Notes under the pieces: generated by a model
What the model was told of the DNA's origin: nothing
The model's database searches: none
What the model saw: the letters and a program-made list of their open reading frames with translations, nothing else
Position numbers and translations under genes: made by a program
Assembly: GCF_900105725.1 (NCBI RefSeq)
Contig: NZ_FNLM01000034.1
Span: 3,162,001-3,226,000, forward strand
Direction: 5' to 3'
DNA length: 64,000 nucleotides
Source of the DNA: Gordonia westfalica
Lineage (GTDB): Bacteria > Actinomycetota > Actinomycetes > Mycobacteriales > Mycobacteriaceae
Shown: positions 8,597-16,338 of the stretch, piece by piece
Layout of the letters: the number at the start of each line of letters is the position of its first letter
Position numbering within the stretch: position 1 is the stretch's first letter

Positions 8597-9100
8597 CTAC
8601 TCATGCTCCGTCGAGGAGATCGCATTCTCTTTCCGGAAGGATTCGTAGATCTCCAGCAACATCTGTTTCTGACGCTCGTTGATCGAGTCATCTGCGATCA
8701 GAGCATCACGGACAGGGCTCGCGGGGCGTTCTTCGAGAATTCCCGCGCGCACGTACAACACTTCCGCGGACACCCGGAGGCCCTTGGCGATCTGGGCGAG
8801 GACGTCCGCGGACGGTTTCCGGAGTCCTCGCTCGATCTGGCTGAGGTACGGATTGCTGACCCCGGCGCGTTCGGCGAGTTGCCGCAGCGAGACCTTGGCC
8901 GCGACCCTTTGGGACCGGATGAAGGCGCCGATGTCCTGCGCCGCGTTGGCCACCGCGTCCTGGGCGGCCGTCGCGACCGCCTCCACGGCCTCGACCGCCA
9001 TGGCCGTCGTGTGGTCGCCGTCTTCGGTCGGTCGATCGCCGGACTCGGCCTCGCCGTCCACGACGGCGTCGACGGAAGCCTCGTCCTTCTCGCGCTTCAT
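8597..9100 (-). CDS. XRE-family regulator next to hbhA
   Basis: 167 residues from ATG 9100, which has a GGAG Shine-Dalgarno site; a TTG at 9115 is less likely. The first 60 residues are acidic and Ala-rich. Then comes an HTH_3 domain: FIRSQRVAAKVSLRQLAERA and GVSNPYLSQIERGLRKPSAD. The C-terminal helix is ISINERQKQ-like with EIYESFRKE. Rv0474 beside M. tuberculosis hbhA is the equivalent (from memory). Its promoter region (9133-9179) is copied in front of the second HBHA gene, so this protein may control both. It lies 80 bases upstream of hbhA in the same direction. Confidence 0.87.
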   Translation of the reverse strand: MKREKDEASVDAVVDGEAESGDRPTEDGDHTTAMAVEAVEAVATAAQDAVANAAQDIGAFIRSQRVAAKVSLRQLAERAGVSNPYLSQIERGLRKPSADVLAQIAKGLRVSAEVLYVRAGILEERPASPVRDALIADDSINERQKQMLLEIYESFRKENAISSTEHE

Positions 9101-9132
9101 CACGCTCCGTTCCAAGGGTGGATCATCGTTTC

Positions 9133-9179
9133 CCCAGTATCTGCGTCGGTGCTAGCACGTGCAAGCACACAGCTAATAC
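9133..9179 (-). promoter_or_regulatory. Promoter/operator of the XRE-hbhA operon, shared with the second HBHA gene
   Basis: On the minus strand, TTGCAC and GATACT are separated by 17 bases, a SigA-like promoter with a transcript start about 30 bases before ATG 9100. The segment 9149-9179 contains TGCTAGCA, TGCAAGCA and GCTAA elements and matches 17328-17358 at 25 of 31 positions. Operator function is inferred. Confidence 0.6.
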
Positions 9180-9215
9180 GGACACCGGATCGCGGACGGA
9201 GCACCCGGGTTCGGC

Positions 9216-10574
9216 TCAGTGGAAGATCAGCACCGACGTCGTGTGGATGACCAGGCCGGCGAGTGCACCCACCACGGTGCCGTTGATCCGGATGAACTGC
9301 AGGTCGCGACCCACCTGGAGTTCGATCTTGCGACTCGTGTCGTCGGCGTCCCAGCCGCGCACCGTCTCGGTGATGACGGAGATGATCTCCTGCGAATAGT
9401 TCGCGGCGATGTGATGCGCGACCCGCGCGACCCAGCCGTTCATCTTCTCCTGCAGCGGACGATCGTCACGAATCCTGGTGGCCAGCTGGATGATCGAGTC
9501 CGACAAGGTGTTGCGCAGCGTGCTGTTCGGGTCGTCGAGCATCTGCTCGATGACGGCCTTGCCGGTCTTCCACGCAGTCGACGCGGCGCCGGTGACCTCG
9601 TCGCGCCCGATCAGTTCGATCTTGATGGCCTCGAACTTGGCGATCATCTCGGGATCGGTCTGCAGGTCGTCGGCGAACTTCTCCACGAACTCGTGCATGG
9701 CCCGACGCAATTCGTGGTCGGGGTCGGAGCGCACCTTGTAGGTGAACTCGACGAGCTCCCGGTGGATCTTGTCGCCGACGAGCGTGTTGACGAACTTCGG
9801 CGTCCATTGCGGGCCGTCGCGGTCGACCACGCGGTCGATGAGGTCCTGACTGCCGATCGCCCACTCGTGCGCGCGGTCGCAGAGCATCTGGAAGACCGGC
9901 TCGAGGCGGTCCTCGGCGATGAGCTGTTCCAGGATGCGGCCGGTCGGAGGCGCCCACTGCGGTTCGGCCACCCACTTCAGCGCCGCCTGGATGAGCTGCT
10001 CGACGTCCTCGTCGCGCAGCATCTCCGAAGCCAGTTGGATGGCGCGCGCCGCCTCACCGGAGATCCGCGGGGCATTCCGCGGATCGGCGACCCAGGTCGA
10101 CAACCGGCGCGGCAGATCTATCTGCTCGGCCCGGTAGACCACGACCTCGGGCGTCATGAAGTTCTCTTCGATGAAGCCGCCGAGCTGGTCGCCGATGTCG
10201 TCCTTCTTCTTGCGGATCAGCGCGGTGTGCGGAATCGGGATGCCGAGCGGATGGCGGAAGAGGGCCGTCACCGCGAACCAATCCGCCAGCGCACCCACCA
10301 TGCCGGCCTCGGACGCGGCCTGCACGTAGCCGACCCACGCGGCGACGTCGGCCCCGTCCCGGTGCTCGAGGTAGCGCGTGAAGAGATAGACGACGGCCGC
10401 GAAGACCAGGAAGCCCGTCGCGACCGCCTTCATCTTGCGGAGATCCCGCCGCCGCCCGGCGTCTCCGGCGCCGTCCCCGCCGAATCCGGGGGCGGACGGC
10501 GCCTTGGGCGTCCCCTCGGGCTGCCCGGCGGCTCCTTCGATGACTGTCGATGCCATGGCACCAGTGTCACCCAT
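9216..10574 (-). CDS. DUF445 family membrane protein
   Basis: About 452 residues. A disordered N-terminus is followed by a transmembrane helix (VATGFLVFAAVVYLFTRYLE), the conserved GMVGALADWFAVTALFRHPL motif with IPHTALIRKKKDDIG, a long helical domain, and a C-terminal hydrophobic helix (VVGALAGLVIHTTSVLIF). This is the DUF445/YjiN-YheB pattern. Role unknown; Rv0473 is the neighbour-equivalent (from memory). The start is uncertain: ATG 10574 and ATG 10556 are both possible and neither has a strong Shine-Dalgarno site. It is divergent from the TetR gene. Confidence 0.82.
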   Translation of the reverse strand: MGDTGAMASTVIEGAAGQPEGTPKAPSAPGFGGDGAGDAGRRRDLRKMKAVATGFLVFAAVVYLFTRYLEHRDGADVAAWVGYVQAASEAGMVGALADWFAVTALFRHPLGIPIPHTALIRKKKDDIGDQLGGFIEENFMTPEVVVYRAEQIDLPRRLSTWVADPRNAPRISGEAARAIQLASEMLRDEDVEQLIQAALKWVAEPQWAPPTGRILEQLIAEDRLEPVFQMLCDRAHEWAIGSQDLIDRVVDRDGPQWTPKFVNTLVGDKIHRELVEFTYKVRSDPDHELRRAMHEFVEKFADDLQTDPEMIAKFEAIKIELIGRDEVTGAASTAWKTGKAVIEQMLDDPNSTLRNTLSDSIIQLATRIRDDRPLQEKMNGWVARVAHHIAANYSQEIISVITETVRGWDADDTSRKIELQVGRDLQFIRINGTVVGALAGLVIHTTSVLIFH

Positions 10575-10597
10575 CAACCGACTACGCTGACGACGTG

Positions 10598-11398
10598 ATG
10601 GCCAACCGCCCCAATCCCGCAGCTGCCGCGCGTGCGGCGATGGCGGCTGCGGCCAACGTGACGCGCGGCCTCGAACAGGTGCTGACCACCGTCACCGAGA
10701 CCGGCGCCAAGCCCGACGGCCGCAAGCAGCGCTGGGAGAAGCACAAGCTCGCCCGCCGAACCGAGCTGACCGACGGCGTCATCGCCGCGGTCCGCGAACT
10801 CGGCGCCGACGTCGGAATGGACGAGATCGCCGCTCACATCGGGGTGTCCAAGACCGTCCTCTACCGGTATTTCACCGACAAGAGCGACCTGGGCGTCGCG
10901 ACCACCGTGCGCTTCTTCGAGAACACGATCTGGCCGCGACTGACGGAGGCGATCTCCGACGACGTCGACGAGTACACCCTCACCCACACGATCATCGGCG
11001 TCTACGTCCACGCGGTCGACGACGAACCCAACCTGTACCGCTTCGCGCTGGCCAGTTCGCCGACGTCGTCGCCGGCCCCCGCCGATTCGGTCCGCCTGGT
11101 CGCGCAACTGGTCATGAGCAGCATCGTGATGCGCATGACCGAGCGGGGCGCCGACACCACCGGCGCCGAGCTGTGGTCGCACGCCCTCGTCGGCGGCATC
11201 CAGCACGTCGTCGACTGGTGGATGACCAGCCGTACGCTCGACGCCGATCAGGTCGTCGACTATCTGACGATGATGGTGTGGAGCGCGGTCGTGGGCGTCG
11301 CCTCCGTCGACGGGTCGCGCGAGGCCTTTCTCGCCGCTCCCCCGCCACTGACAGAACCCGCGCGGGAGACACCGTCCGACGCGGCGGGCGGGTCATGA
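10598..11398 (+). CDS. TetR-family transcriptional regulator
   Basis: About 266 residues. The DNA-binding domain is shifted inward by a 50-residue N-terminal extension: VIAAVRELGADVGMDEIAAH followed by IGVSKTVLYRYFTDKSDL, a clear TetR helix-turn-helix. The C-terminal ligand domain is unassigned. A TACGCT hexamer (10583-10588) lies 6 bases before GTG 10595 and 9 before ATG 10598, so a leaderless GTG start is also possible. It heads an operon whose next two genes overlap by 4 bases each, and probably regulates them and the divergent DUF445 gene. Confidence 0.88.
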   Translation: MANRPNPAAAARAAMAAAANVTRGLEQVLTTVTETGAKPDGRKQRWEKHKLARRTELTDGVIAAVRELGADVGMDEIAAHIGVSKTVLYRYFTDKSDLGVATTVRFFENTIWPRLTEAISDDVDEYTLTHTIIGVYVHAVDDEPNLYRFALASSPTSSPAPADSVRLVAQLVMSSIVMRMTERGADTTGAELWSHALVGGIQHVVDWWMTSRTLDADQVVDYLTMMVWSAVVGVASVDGSREAFLAAPPPLTEPARETPSDAAGGS

Positions 11399-12222
11399 GC
11401 CGAGTCGCACTGGTGACCGGCGGTAGCCGGGGTGTCGGGCACGGCATCGCCCGCGCACTCGTCGACGACGGCTGGACCACCTACGTCACCTCCCGTCACG
11501 GCACCGGCCCCGACGGCGCCATCGCCCTGCCCTGCGATCACACCGACGACGCCGCGGTCGCCGAGGTCTTCGACCGAATCGCTTCCACCAGCGGACAACT
11601 CGACCTCCTCGTCAACAACGCGTGGGCCGCGCCGAAGGGATTCGGCGGATTCTCGGACCCGTTCTGGAAGCGTCCGGTCGATGACTGGGACACCCTGATC
11701 GGCGTGGGTCTGCGCGCCCACTACGTGTCGTCGGTGCATGCGGCGCGCCTGATGACGGAGGCCGGACAGGGTCTGATCACGAACATCTCGTCCTTCGGTT
11801 CCCGCGGCCACCTTCATTCGGTGCTCTACGGGATGAGCAAGACCGCGCTGGACAAGATGGCCGCCGACATGGCGGTCGAGCTGAAGGGCACGGGGGTCAC
11901 CGCGATCTCGTTGTGGCTCGGCCTGATCCGCACCGAGTTGCTGCTGTCGCTCGGCATCGACGAGTTCGCCGGGTTCTCGCTGCAGCGCGCGGAGGACCCG
12001 GAGTTCGTGGGGCGGGTCATCTCCCGTCTGGCCCAGGACCCCGATCTCGCCGCGCACAACGGCCACACGCTCGTCACCGCCGAACTCGGCGGCCGCTACG
12101 GCATCGTGAACAACGATGGGACGCCGCCCGATTCGCATCGCGGCCCGTTCGGCGGAGGTCCGCTGTTCCCACCCGCCACCGAGCCGGACACCGGAGATCG
12201 AGCCCGAGAGGACATTTCATGA
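11395..12222 (+). CDS. Short-chain dehydrogenase/reductase (DHRS1-like)
   Basis: 275 residues. The cofactor motif is VTGGSRGVGHGIA, the NNA motif is LLVNNAWAAP, the catalytic Ser lies in NISSFGS, and Tyr and Lys lie in LYGMSKTALDKM. The GlyX3GlyXGly motif with a downstream Thr/Ser-Arg favours NADP(H). The length and the C-terminal WLGLIRTELL region resemble the DHRS1-type SDR group. Substrate unknown. Start ATG overlaps the TetR stop, and its own stop overlaps PPK2. Confidence 0.87.
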   Translation: MSRVALVTGGSRGVGHGIARALVDDGWTTYVTSRHGTGPDGAIALPCDHTDDAAVAEVFDRIASTSGQLDLLVNNAWAAPKGFGGFSDPFWKRPVDDWDTLIGVGLRAHYVSSVHAARLMTEAGQGLITNISSFGSRGHLHSVLYGMSKTALDKMAADMAVELKGTGVTAISLWLGLIRTELLLSLGIDEFAGFSLQRAEDPEFVGRVISRLAQDPDLAAHNGHTLVTAELGGRYGIVNNDGTPPDSHRGPFGGGPLFPPATEPDTGDRAREDIS

Positions 12223-13070
12223 GCAGCGGCTGGCTGCATCCCGCCGCCGAGGCCCTGCGCGCAGGAGCCGTCGGCCCGATTGCCTCCTTCGACCCCGAGT
12301 CGACGCCGGGATTCGACGGCGACAAGGAGTCCGGCACCGCGCTCCTCGCCACCCGTGGGCAGGACCTGGCCGCCTTGCAGGAACTGTTGTACGCCAACGG
12401 CCGTGCCGGTGATCACCGCTCGGTCCTGCTGGTCCTGCAGGGCATGGACACCGCGGGCAAGGGCGGGATCGTTCGACATGTCGGCGGTCTGCTCGACCCG
12501 CAGGGTCTGTCCATCAAGGGTTTCGGTAAACCCACGCCGGAAGAGTTGCAGCACGATTTCCTGTGGCGCATCAACAAGGCACTGCCGCCCGCTGGCCGGA
12601 TCGGCATCTTCGACCGGTCGCACTACGAGGACGTACTGCCCGTGCGGGTGCACAACCTCGTCCCGAAGTCGGAGTGGGAGAAGCGGTACGACCTCATCAA
12701 CCAGTTCGAGTCCGAACTGATCGCCAACGGCACCACGATCATCAAGTGCTGCCTGGTGGTGTCGAAGGACGAGCAGAGGAACCGCCTCGCCGAACGCCTC
12801 GACCGTCCGGACAAGTACTGGAAGTACAACCCGGGCGATATCGACGAGCGCGCCCACTGGGACGCCTACCTCGAGGCCTACCAGGACATCTTCGACCTCA
12901 CCGACAAGGACTCGGCACCCTGGTTCGTGATCCCGGCGAACCGCAAATGGTTTGCCCGACTCGCCGTCTGCGAGTTGCTCACCACCGCGCTCGCCGGACT
13001 CGACCTCGACTGGCCGAAAGCCGATTTCGACGTCGAGCTCGAGAAGAAGCGGCTCGCCGAGTCGGACTGA
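12219..13070 (+). CDS. ppk2: Polyphosphate kinase 2 family protein (first of two)
   Basis: 283 residues. Walker A is LQGMDTAGKGGIVRHV, the Walker B region is IGIFDRSHYEDVLPVRV, and the lid region includes RLDRPDKYWKYNPGDIDER. PPK2 enzymes transfer phosphate between polyphosphate and nucleoside mono- or diphosphates. The length and the GMDTAGKGG/DRSHYEDVL motifs favour the short single-domain class that phosphorylates AMP or ADP; the class is inferred. It overlaps the SDR stop by 4 bases and ends the operon. A second, different PPK2 is at 53754. Confidence 0.88.
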   Translation: MSSGWLHPAAEALRAGAVGPIASFDPESTPGFDGDKESGTALLATRGQDLAALQELLYANGRAGDHRSVLLVLQGMDTAGKGGIVRHVGGLLDPQGLSIKGFGKPTPEELQHDFLWRINKALPPAGRIGIFDRSHYEDVLPVRVHNLVPKSEWEKRYDLINQFESELIANGTTIIKCCLVVSKDEQRNRLAERLDRPDKYWKYNPGDIDERAHWDAYLEAYQDIFDLTDKDSAPWFVIPANRKWFARLAVCELLTTALAGLDLDWPKADFDVELEKKRLAESD

Positions 13071-13085
13071 GCACGACCCCGCTCG

Positions 13086-13312
13086 CTGAACCGACACCAC
13101 GTCGCCCCCCGCTCGTTGAGCCGGTAGCGAGCGCAGCGAGCAACCGCGTCGAAACGACCCGGAACCGCCCCACTGAACCGACACCACGCCGCCCCCGCTC
13201 GTTGAGCCGGTAGCGAGCGCAGCGAGCAACCGCGTCGAAACGACCCGGCAACCGCACCACAGCCGATCATTGATGGGCGAGGAACGCTAGCGACGAGCCG
13301 TGTCGAAACCAC
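13086..13312. repeat. Tandem copies of a dispersed repeat at a convergent junction
   Basis: Two near-identical units start at 13086 and 13173 (period 87 bases), each holding CTGAACCGACACCACG and later GTTGAGCCGGTAGCGAGC and CGTCGAAACGACCCGG. A degenerate third copy at about 13263-13312 runs into the end of the transporter gene and encodes its last residues (FDTARR). Related segments lie at 22489, 37382 and 52681. Confidence 0.85.
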
Positions 13313-14486
13313 CCCGCCGCAACACTCCCCAGGACACCAGCCCCACGACGAGCGCCCAGAAAGCTCCACCGATCCCGGCGAAGGTGACTCCGGCCGCTGC
13401 GGTGACGAACGTGAGCGCAGCAGGTATCCGGAACTCGATCTGCTCGAACGCACCCATGAGGGACGCCACGAACGTCGCGAGAAGCGCCAGTCCGGCAACG
13501 GCTTCCAGTAGTCCCGCCGGCGAGATCGCGGTGATGGCGACGAGCGCGCCGGAGAGCACCGCGAGCACCAGGCTCGTCGAACCGGTGGCGACGCCGGCGA
13601 TCCATCGCCTCGAACGATCAGCGCCGGCTTCTGGCCCGGCGGCGAGGGCGGCCGACAGTGCGGCCAGGTTGATCGCGTGTCCGCCGAAAGGCGCTCCGAT
13701 CACTGTTCCGGCACCGGTCACGAACATCGCCGGACGCCAGGGTGTTTCGTAACCGAAGGACTTGAGGACCGCGACGCCCGGCACGTTCTGCGAGGCCATC
13801 GTGACTATGTAGAGCGGGATCGCGATGCCGACGACGGCAGCGACGTCGAATGTCGGCGCGGTCCAGACCAACTGCGGCCACCACGTCTCGCCTGCCCATC
13901 CGTCGTAACCGTCGACTGCGAGGTTCACGCCGATCACGACCAAGGCCGCGACGAGCGCCAGCGGGAGCGCCCACCGCGTCAGCCATCGCATCGCGAGGAG
14001 CCACACCACGAGGATCGGGATCGTCGACCAGGGTTGATCCCCAAGCGATTTCATCGGTGCAAGGCACAGGGTGAGCAGCACGCCGGCCAGCATCGCCTGC
14101 GCGATGGGCGTCGGGATGCGCCCGATCAGGTCGCCGAGCGCAGGCACGAGACCCGTTGCCAGTACCAGCAAGCCGACGATCAGGAAGGCACCCACCGCCG
14201 ACGACCAGCTGCCCTCGTAGGAGCCGGCCATCGACGCGAGCAGCGCCGCGCCCGGCGTCGACCACGCCAGCGTGACCGGACGACGGGTCCGCCAGGACAG
14301 CAGGATCGTCCCGAGCGCGTATGTCACGGTCAGCACCAGCAGACCCGACGCCGCCTGCACCGGTGTGGCACCAACGGCGCGCAGGCCGGTCACCACGACG
14401 ACGAACGACGAGGTGAACCCGACCAGCGACGTCACGACACCCGCGATGATCGGCTCGGTGCGAGTCGACGGCGCGGTACTGGTCAT
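13287..14486 (-). CDS. benE: BenE-family benzoate/proton symporter
   Basis: 399 residues from ATG 14486. About 11-12 hydrophobic segments with the BenE signatures TSLVGFTSSFVVVVTGLRAV, LAWSTPGAALLAS and FGGHAINLAALSAALAAGPE. BenE proteins import aromatic acids such as benzoate with protons; the true substrate is not shown, as no benzoate-degradation genes lie nearby. TATGCT (14493-14498) lies 6 bases before the ATG, a leaderless arrangement. It is divergent from the XRE-cupin gene, which probably controls it. Confidence 0.88.
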   Translation of the reverse strand: MTSTAPSTRTEPIIAGVVTSLVGFTSSFVVVVTGLRAVGATPVQAASGLLVLTVTYALGTILLSWRTRRPVTLAWSTPGAALLASMAGSYEGSWSSAVGAFLIVGLLVLATGLVPALGDLIGRIPTPIAQAMLAGVLLTLCLAPMKSLGDQPWSTIPILVVWLLAMRWLTRWALPLALVAALVVIGVNLAVDGYDGWAGETWWPQLVWTAPTFDVAAVVGIAIPLYIVTMASQNVPGVAVLKSFGYETPWRPAMFVTGAGTVIGAPFGGHAINLAALSAALAAGPEAGADRSRRWIAGVATGSTSLVLAVLSGALVAITAISPAGLLEAVAGLALLATFVASLMGAFEQIEFRIPAALTFVTAAAGVTFAGIGGAFWALVVGLVSWGVLRRGGFDTARR

Positions 14487-14506
14487 GAGGCGAGCATAGC
14501 GGTATC

Positions 14507-14522
14507 GTTCCGTAAACAGAAC
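14507..14522. promoter_or_regulatory. Palindromic operator candidate between benE and the XRE-cupin gene
   Basis: GTTCCGTAAACAGAAC is an imperfect palindrome (12 of 16 positions match its own complement; core TTCYGTWWACRGAA). It lies between two divergent genes and just upstream of the benE hexamer at 14493-14498, where a repressor would block transcription. Assignment to the adjacent XRE-cupin protein is an inference. Confidence 0.5.
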
Positions 14523-14549
14523 ATTCCCGAGGGACGTGAGGTTGGCTGG

Positions 14550-15086
14550 ATGACGGCAGGCGACGAGCGCCGGCGCGCGGTCGGCGCTCGGATCACGCGG
14601 TTGCGGGACCAACGAGGAATGAGCTTGTCCGCCCTCGCCCGCGAGGCCAGGATCGGCAAGGGATCGCTGTCCGAACTGGAAGCCGGACAACGCAATCCGA
14701 CACTCGACACCCTCTACGCGGTGGCCGGACCGCTCGGGGTGCCACTCACCGCACTACTCGGCGAGGACACCGGCACGGAGGGCACCAGCCCCCACCTCGC
14801 CGCGCGACTGCTCCACGTCGAGCATCATCCCGACGGCAGCACCACCGAGGTGTTCTGGCTTCACTTCACTCCCGGCGGGGTCCGCGAGTCGCCCGCCCAC
14901 GGGCCCGGCGTCGTCGAGCACATCCTCGTCGTCAGCGGACACCTCGTCGCCGGCCGCACCGGCGAGGAACGGTCCGCCGGCCCCGGCGAGACGCTCGAGT
15001 GGATATCCGACGTCCCCCACACCTACCGCTCCGGCGACGACGCCCTCGCGGTCCTGACGATCCGCTCCCCCGCCGCTCCCGCGTGA
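14550..15086 (+). CDS. XRE-cupin transcriptional regulator
   Basis: 178 residues. The N-terminal HTH_3 domain is ARITRLRDQRGMSLSALARE with RIGKGSLSELEAGQRNPTLD; the C-terminal cupin includes FTPGGVRESPAHGPGVVEHI and GETLEWISDVPHTYRS, with a metal-type His pair. Such regulators sense small metabolites in the cupin and commonly control adjacent transport or catabolic genes. It is divergent from benE. Start ATG 14550; a weak GAGG lies about 12 bases upstream. Confidence 0.88.
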   Translation: MTAGDERRRAVGARITRLRDQRGMSLSALAREARIGKGSLSELEAGQRNPTLDTLYAVAGPLGVPLTALLGEDTGTEGTSPHLAARLLHVEHHPDGSTTEVFWLHFTPGGVRESPAHGPGVVEHILVVSGHLVAGRTGEERSAGPGETLEWISDVPHTYRSGDDALAVLTIRSPAAPA

Positions 15087-15109
15087 CAGCTTCCTTCCCG
15101 CCTGATGAA

Positions 15110-15147
15110 TTCCCTCCTGCGGGCGCTAGCCGATAAGCGGGAGGGAA
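15110..15147. repeat. 38-base palindromic element, left copy
   Basis: Begins TTCCCTCC and ends GGAGGGAA, so it can fold as a hairpin. Its reverse complement matches 16212-16249 at 32 of 38 positions. The two copies therefore bracket the AbiEi-like/nuclease gene in inverted orientation. Further GCGGGA-rich sequence follows to about 15200. Confidence 0.8.
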
Positions 15148-15234
15148 GGCCTCCCGCGGGACGGAAAGACTCACGCGGGAAGGCGATGAAATCGGCGGGA
15201 GCCGAACCGCGTTCCAACGCGTCAAAGTAGGGTG

Positions 15235-16188
15235 ATGGCCTTTCCACTCGATCAGTACGGCCTCCTCAGAAGAGCCGCCGCGCTCGACGCCGCGATCTCC
15301 GACAACGAGCTCGCGGCCGCCGTCCGCCGCCGCGATCTCCTACGTCTCGTCCCGGGCGTGTTCGTACCGGCATCGACACAATTCGTCGGACATGAGGGCG
15401 CACAACGGTTACACCGGCTCAAAGCGATCGCGGTGGCGACCGTCGGCGACGCCGAGGCGCAGGCGATGCCCCTGAGTCATGCGTCGGCTGCCGCCGTCCA
15501 CGGCCTCCCGCTCCTGAAACCGGACATCGAGTCCGTGCACGTCGCGAACGGGAAGAAGTCGGGAGGATTCATCCAGGGGCACCGCCACGTCCACGCAGCG
15601 CCATTCGGTGACGACGAAATAGTCGAGGTGGACGGCATTCTGGTGACGACCCTCGAACGCACCGCGGTCGACGTCGCGACGTGCGGTACCTTCGCCCAGG
15701 CGTTGGCCGCATTCGACCAGGCGCTGCGGACCGGCGCAAGCCCGGAGAGGCTCGCACAGATCCTGGCGGATCGTCGACGCCGCGGCGTGCGCGTTGCGCG
15801 GCGGGCATTGAAGCTCGCCGATCCCCTATCCGAGACCGTGGCCGAATCGTGGAGTCGCGCACAGATGATCGAAGCGGGTCTTCCGATACCGCGACTCCAG
15901 CACGAGTTCCGCGGACGCCGCGGCACCTACGATTCCGACTTCGACTGGGACGAGCAGCTCATCGGAGAGTTCGACGGGATGGTCAAATACGGGCGCCTAC
16001 GCGAACCGGGGACCACCATCGAAGACAGCGTGATGCGGGAGAAGCGTCGTGAGGATGATCTGCGCGCTCTCGGTGCCATCGTCGTCCGATGGACGTGGAC
16101 GGATCTGGAGAAGGGCGCCGTCGTGGGCCTGTTGCGACCTTGGCTTGAGCATCTGAATCTGCTGTCACCCAATCCCATTCCCGCGTGA
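15235..16188 (+). CDS. AbiEi-like winged-helix protein with a C-terminal nuclease-like domain
   Basis: 317 residues. The first 190 show the layout of AbiEi-type antitoxin-domain proteins: a winged-helix start (ELAAAVRRRDLLRLVPGVFV), LSHASAAAVHGLPL and VTTLERTAVDVATCG. The C-terminal 110 residues contain ESWSRAQMIEAGLP, then D-F-D-W-DEQLIGEFDGMVKYG and LRALGAIVVRWTW, a D-x(n)-ExDGxxK pattern of PD-(D/E)XK nucleases (DUF559/Vsr-like). This fusion is common in actinobacteria, usually as a lone gene. No AbiEii toxin gene is adjacent. Start ATG 15235 (GTG 15232 also possible) without a good Shine-Dalgarno site. It is bracketed by inverted 38-base palindromes, suggesting a mobile or defence-type cassette. 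Confidence 0.78.
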   Translation: MAFPLDQYGLLRRAAALDAAISDNELAAAVRRRDLLRLVPGVFVPASTQFVGHEGAQRLHRLKAIAVATVGDAEAQAMPLSHASAAAVHGLPLLKPDIESVHVANGKKSGGFIQGHRHVHAAPFGDDEIVEVDGILVTTLERTAVDVATCGTFAQALAAFDQALRTGASPERLAQILADRRRRGVRVARRALKLADPLSETVAESWSRAQMIEAGLPIPRLQHEFRGRRGTYDSDFDWDEQLIGEFDGMVKYGRLREPGTTIEDSVMREKRREDDLRALGAIVVRWTWTDLEKGAVVGLLRPWLEHLNLLSPNPIPA

Positions 16189-16211
16189 CCGTCTTCCTGT
16201 CGCGGGGCTGA

Positions 16212-16249
16212 TTCCCTCGCGCTTATTGGCCGGCACCCGCGGGAGGGAA
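16212..16249. repeat. 38-base palindromic element, right copy
   Basis: Begins TTCCCTCGCGC and ends GCGGGAGGGAA. It is the inverted partner of 15110-15147 (32 of 38 identical after reverse complementing). It lies just after the stop of the AbiEi-like gene, at a convergent junction with the second HBHA gene. Confidence 0.8.
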
Positions 16250-16280
16250 GCCGGCCCGCGGGAAACAAACCCTCCCGCGC

Positions 16281-16319
16281 AAAAACGACGACGCCCCCAC
16301 CGGATCGGCGGGGGCGTCG
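16281..16319 (-). terminator. Rho-independent terminator of the second HBHA gene
   Basis: Arms CGACGCCCCC (16289-16298) and GGGGGCGTCG (16310-16319), extended by an inner CCG/CGG pair with a GAT loop. Read on the minus strand the hairpin is followed by TCGTTTTT, a proper U-tract. Confidence 0.85.
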
Positions 16320-16338
16320 GATCGACTTGCGCGACAGC

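Noticed and set aside
13086..13258. Tandem repeats considered as a CRISPR array
   Set aside because: Only two full units, 87 bases long with nearly identical sequence throughout and no variable spacers, and no cas genes.
15235..16188. AbiE-type two-gene toxin-antitoxin system
   Set aside because: No AbiEii nucleotidyltransferase gene lies on either side; the gene is a lone fusion.
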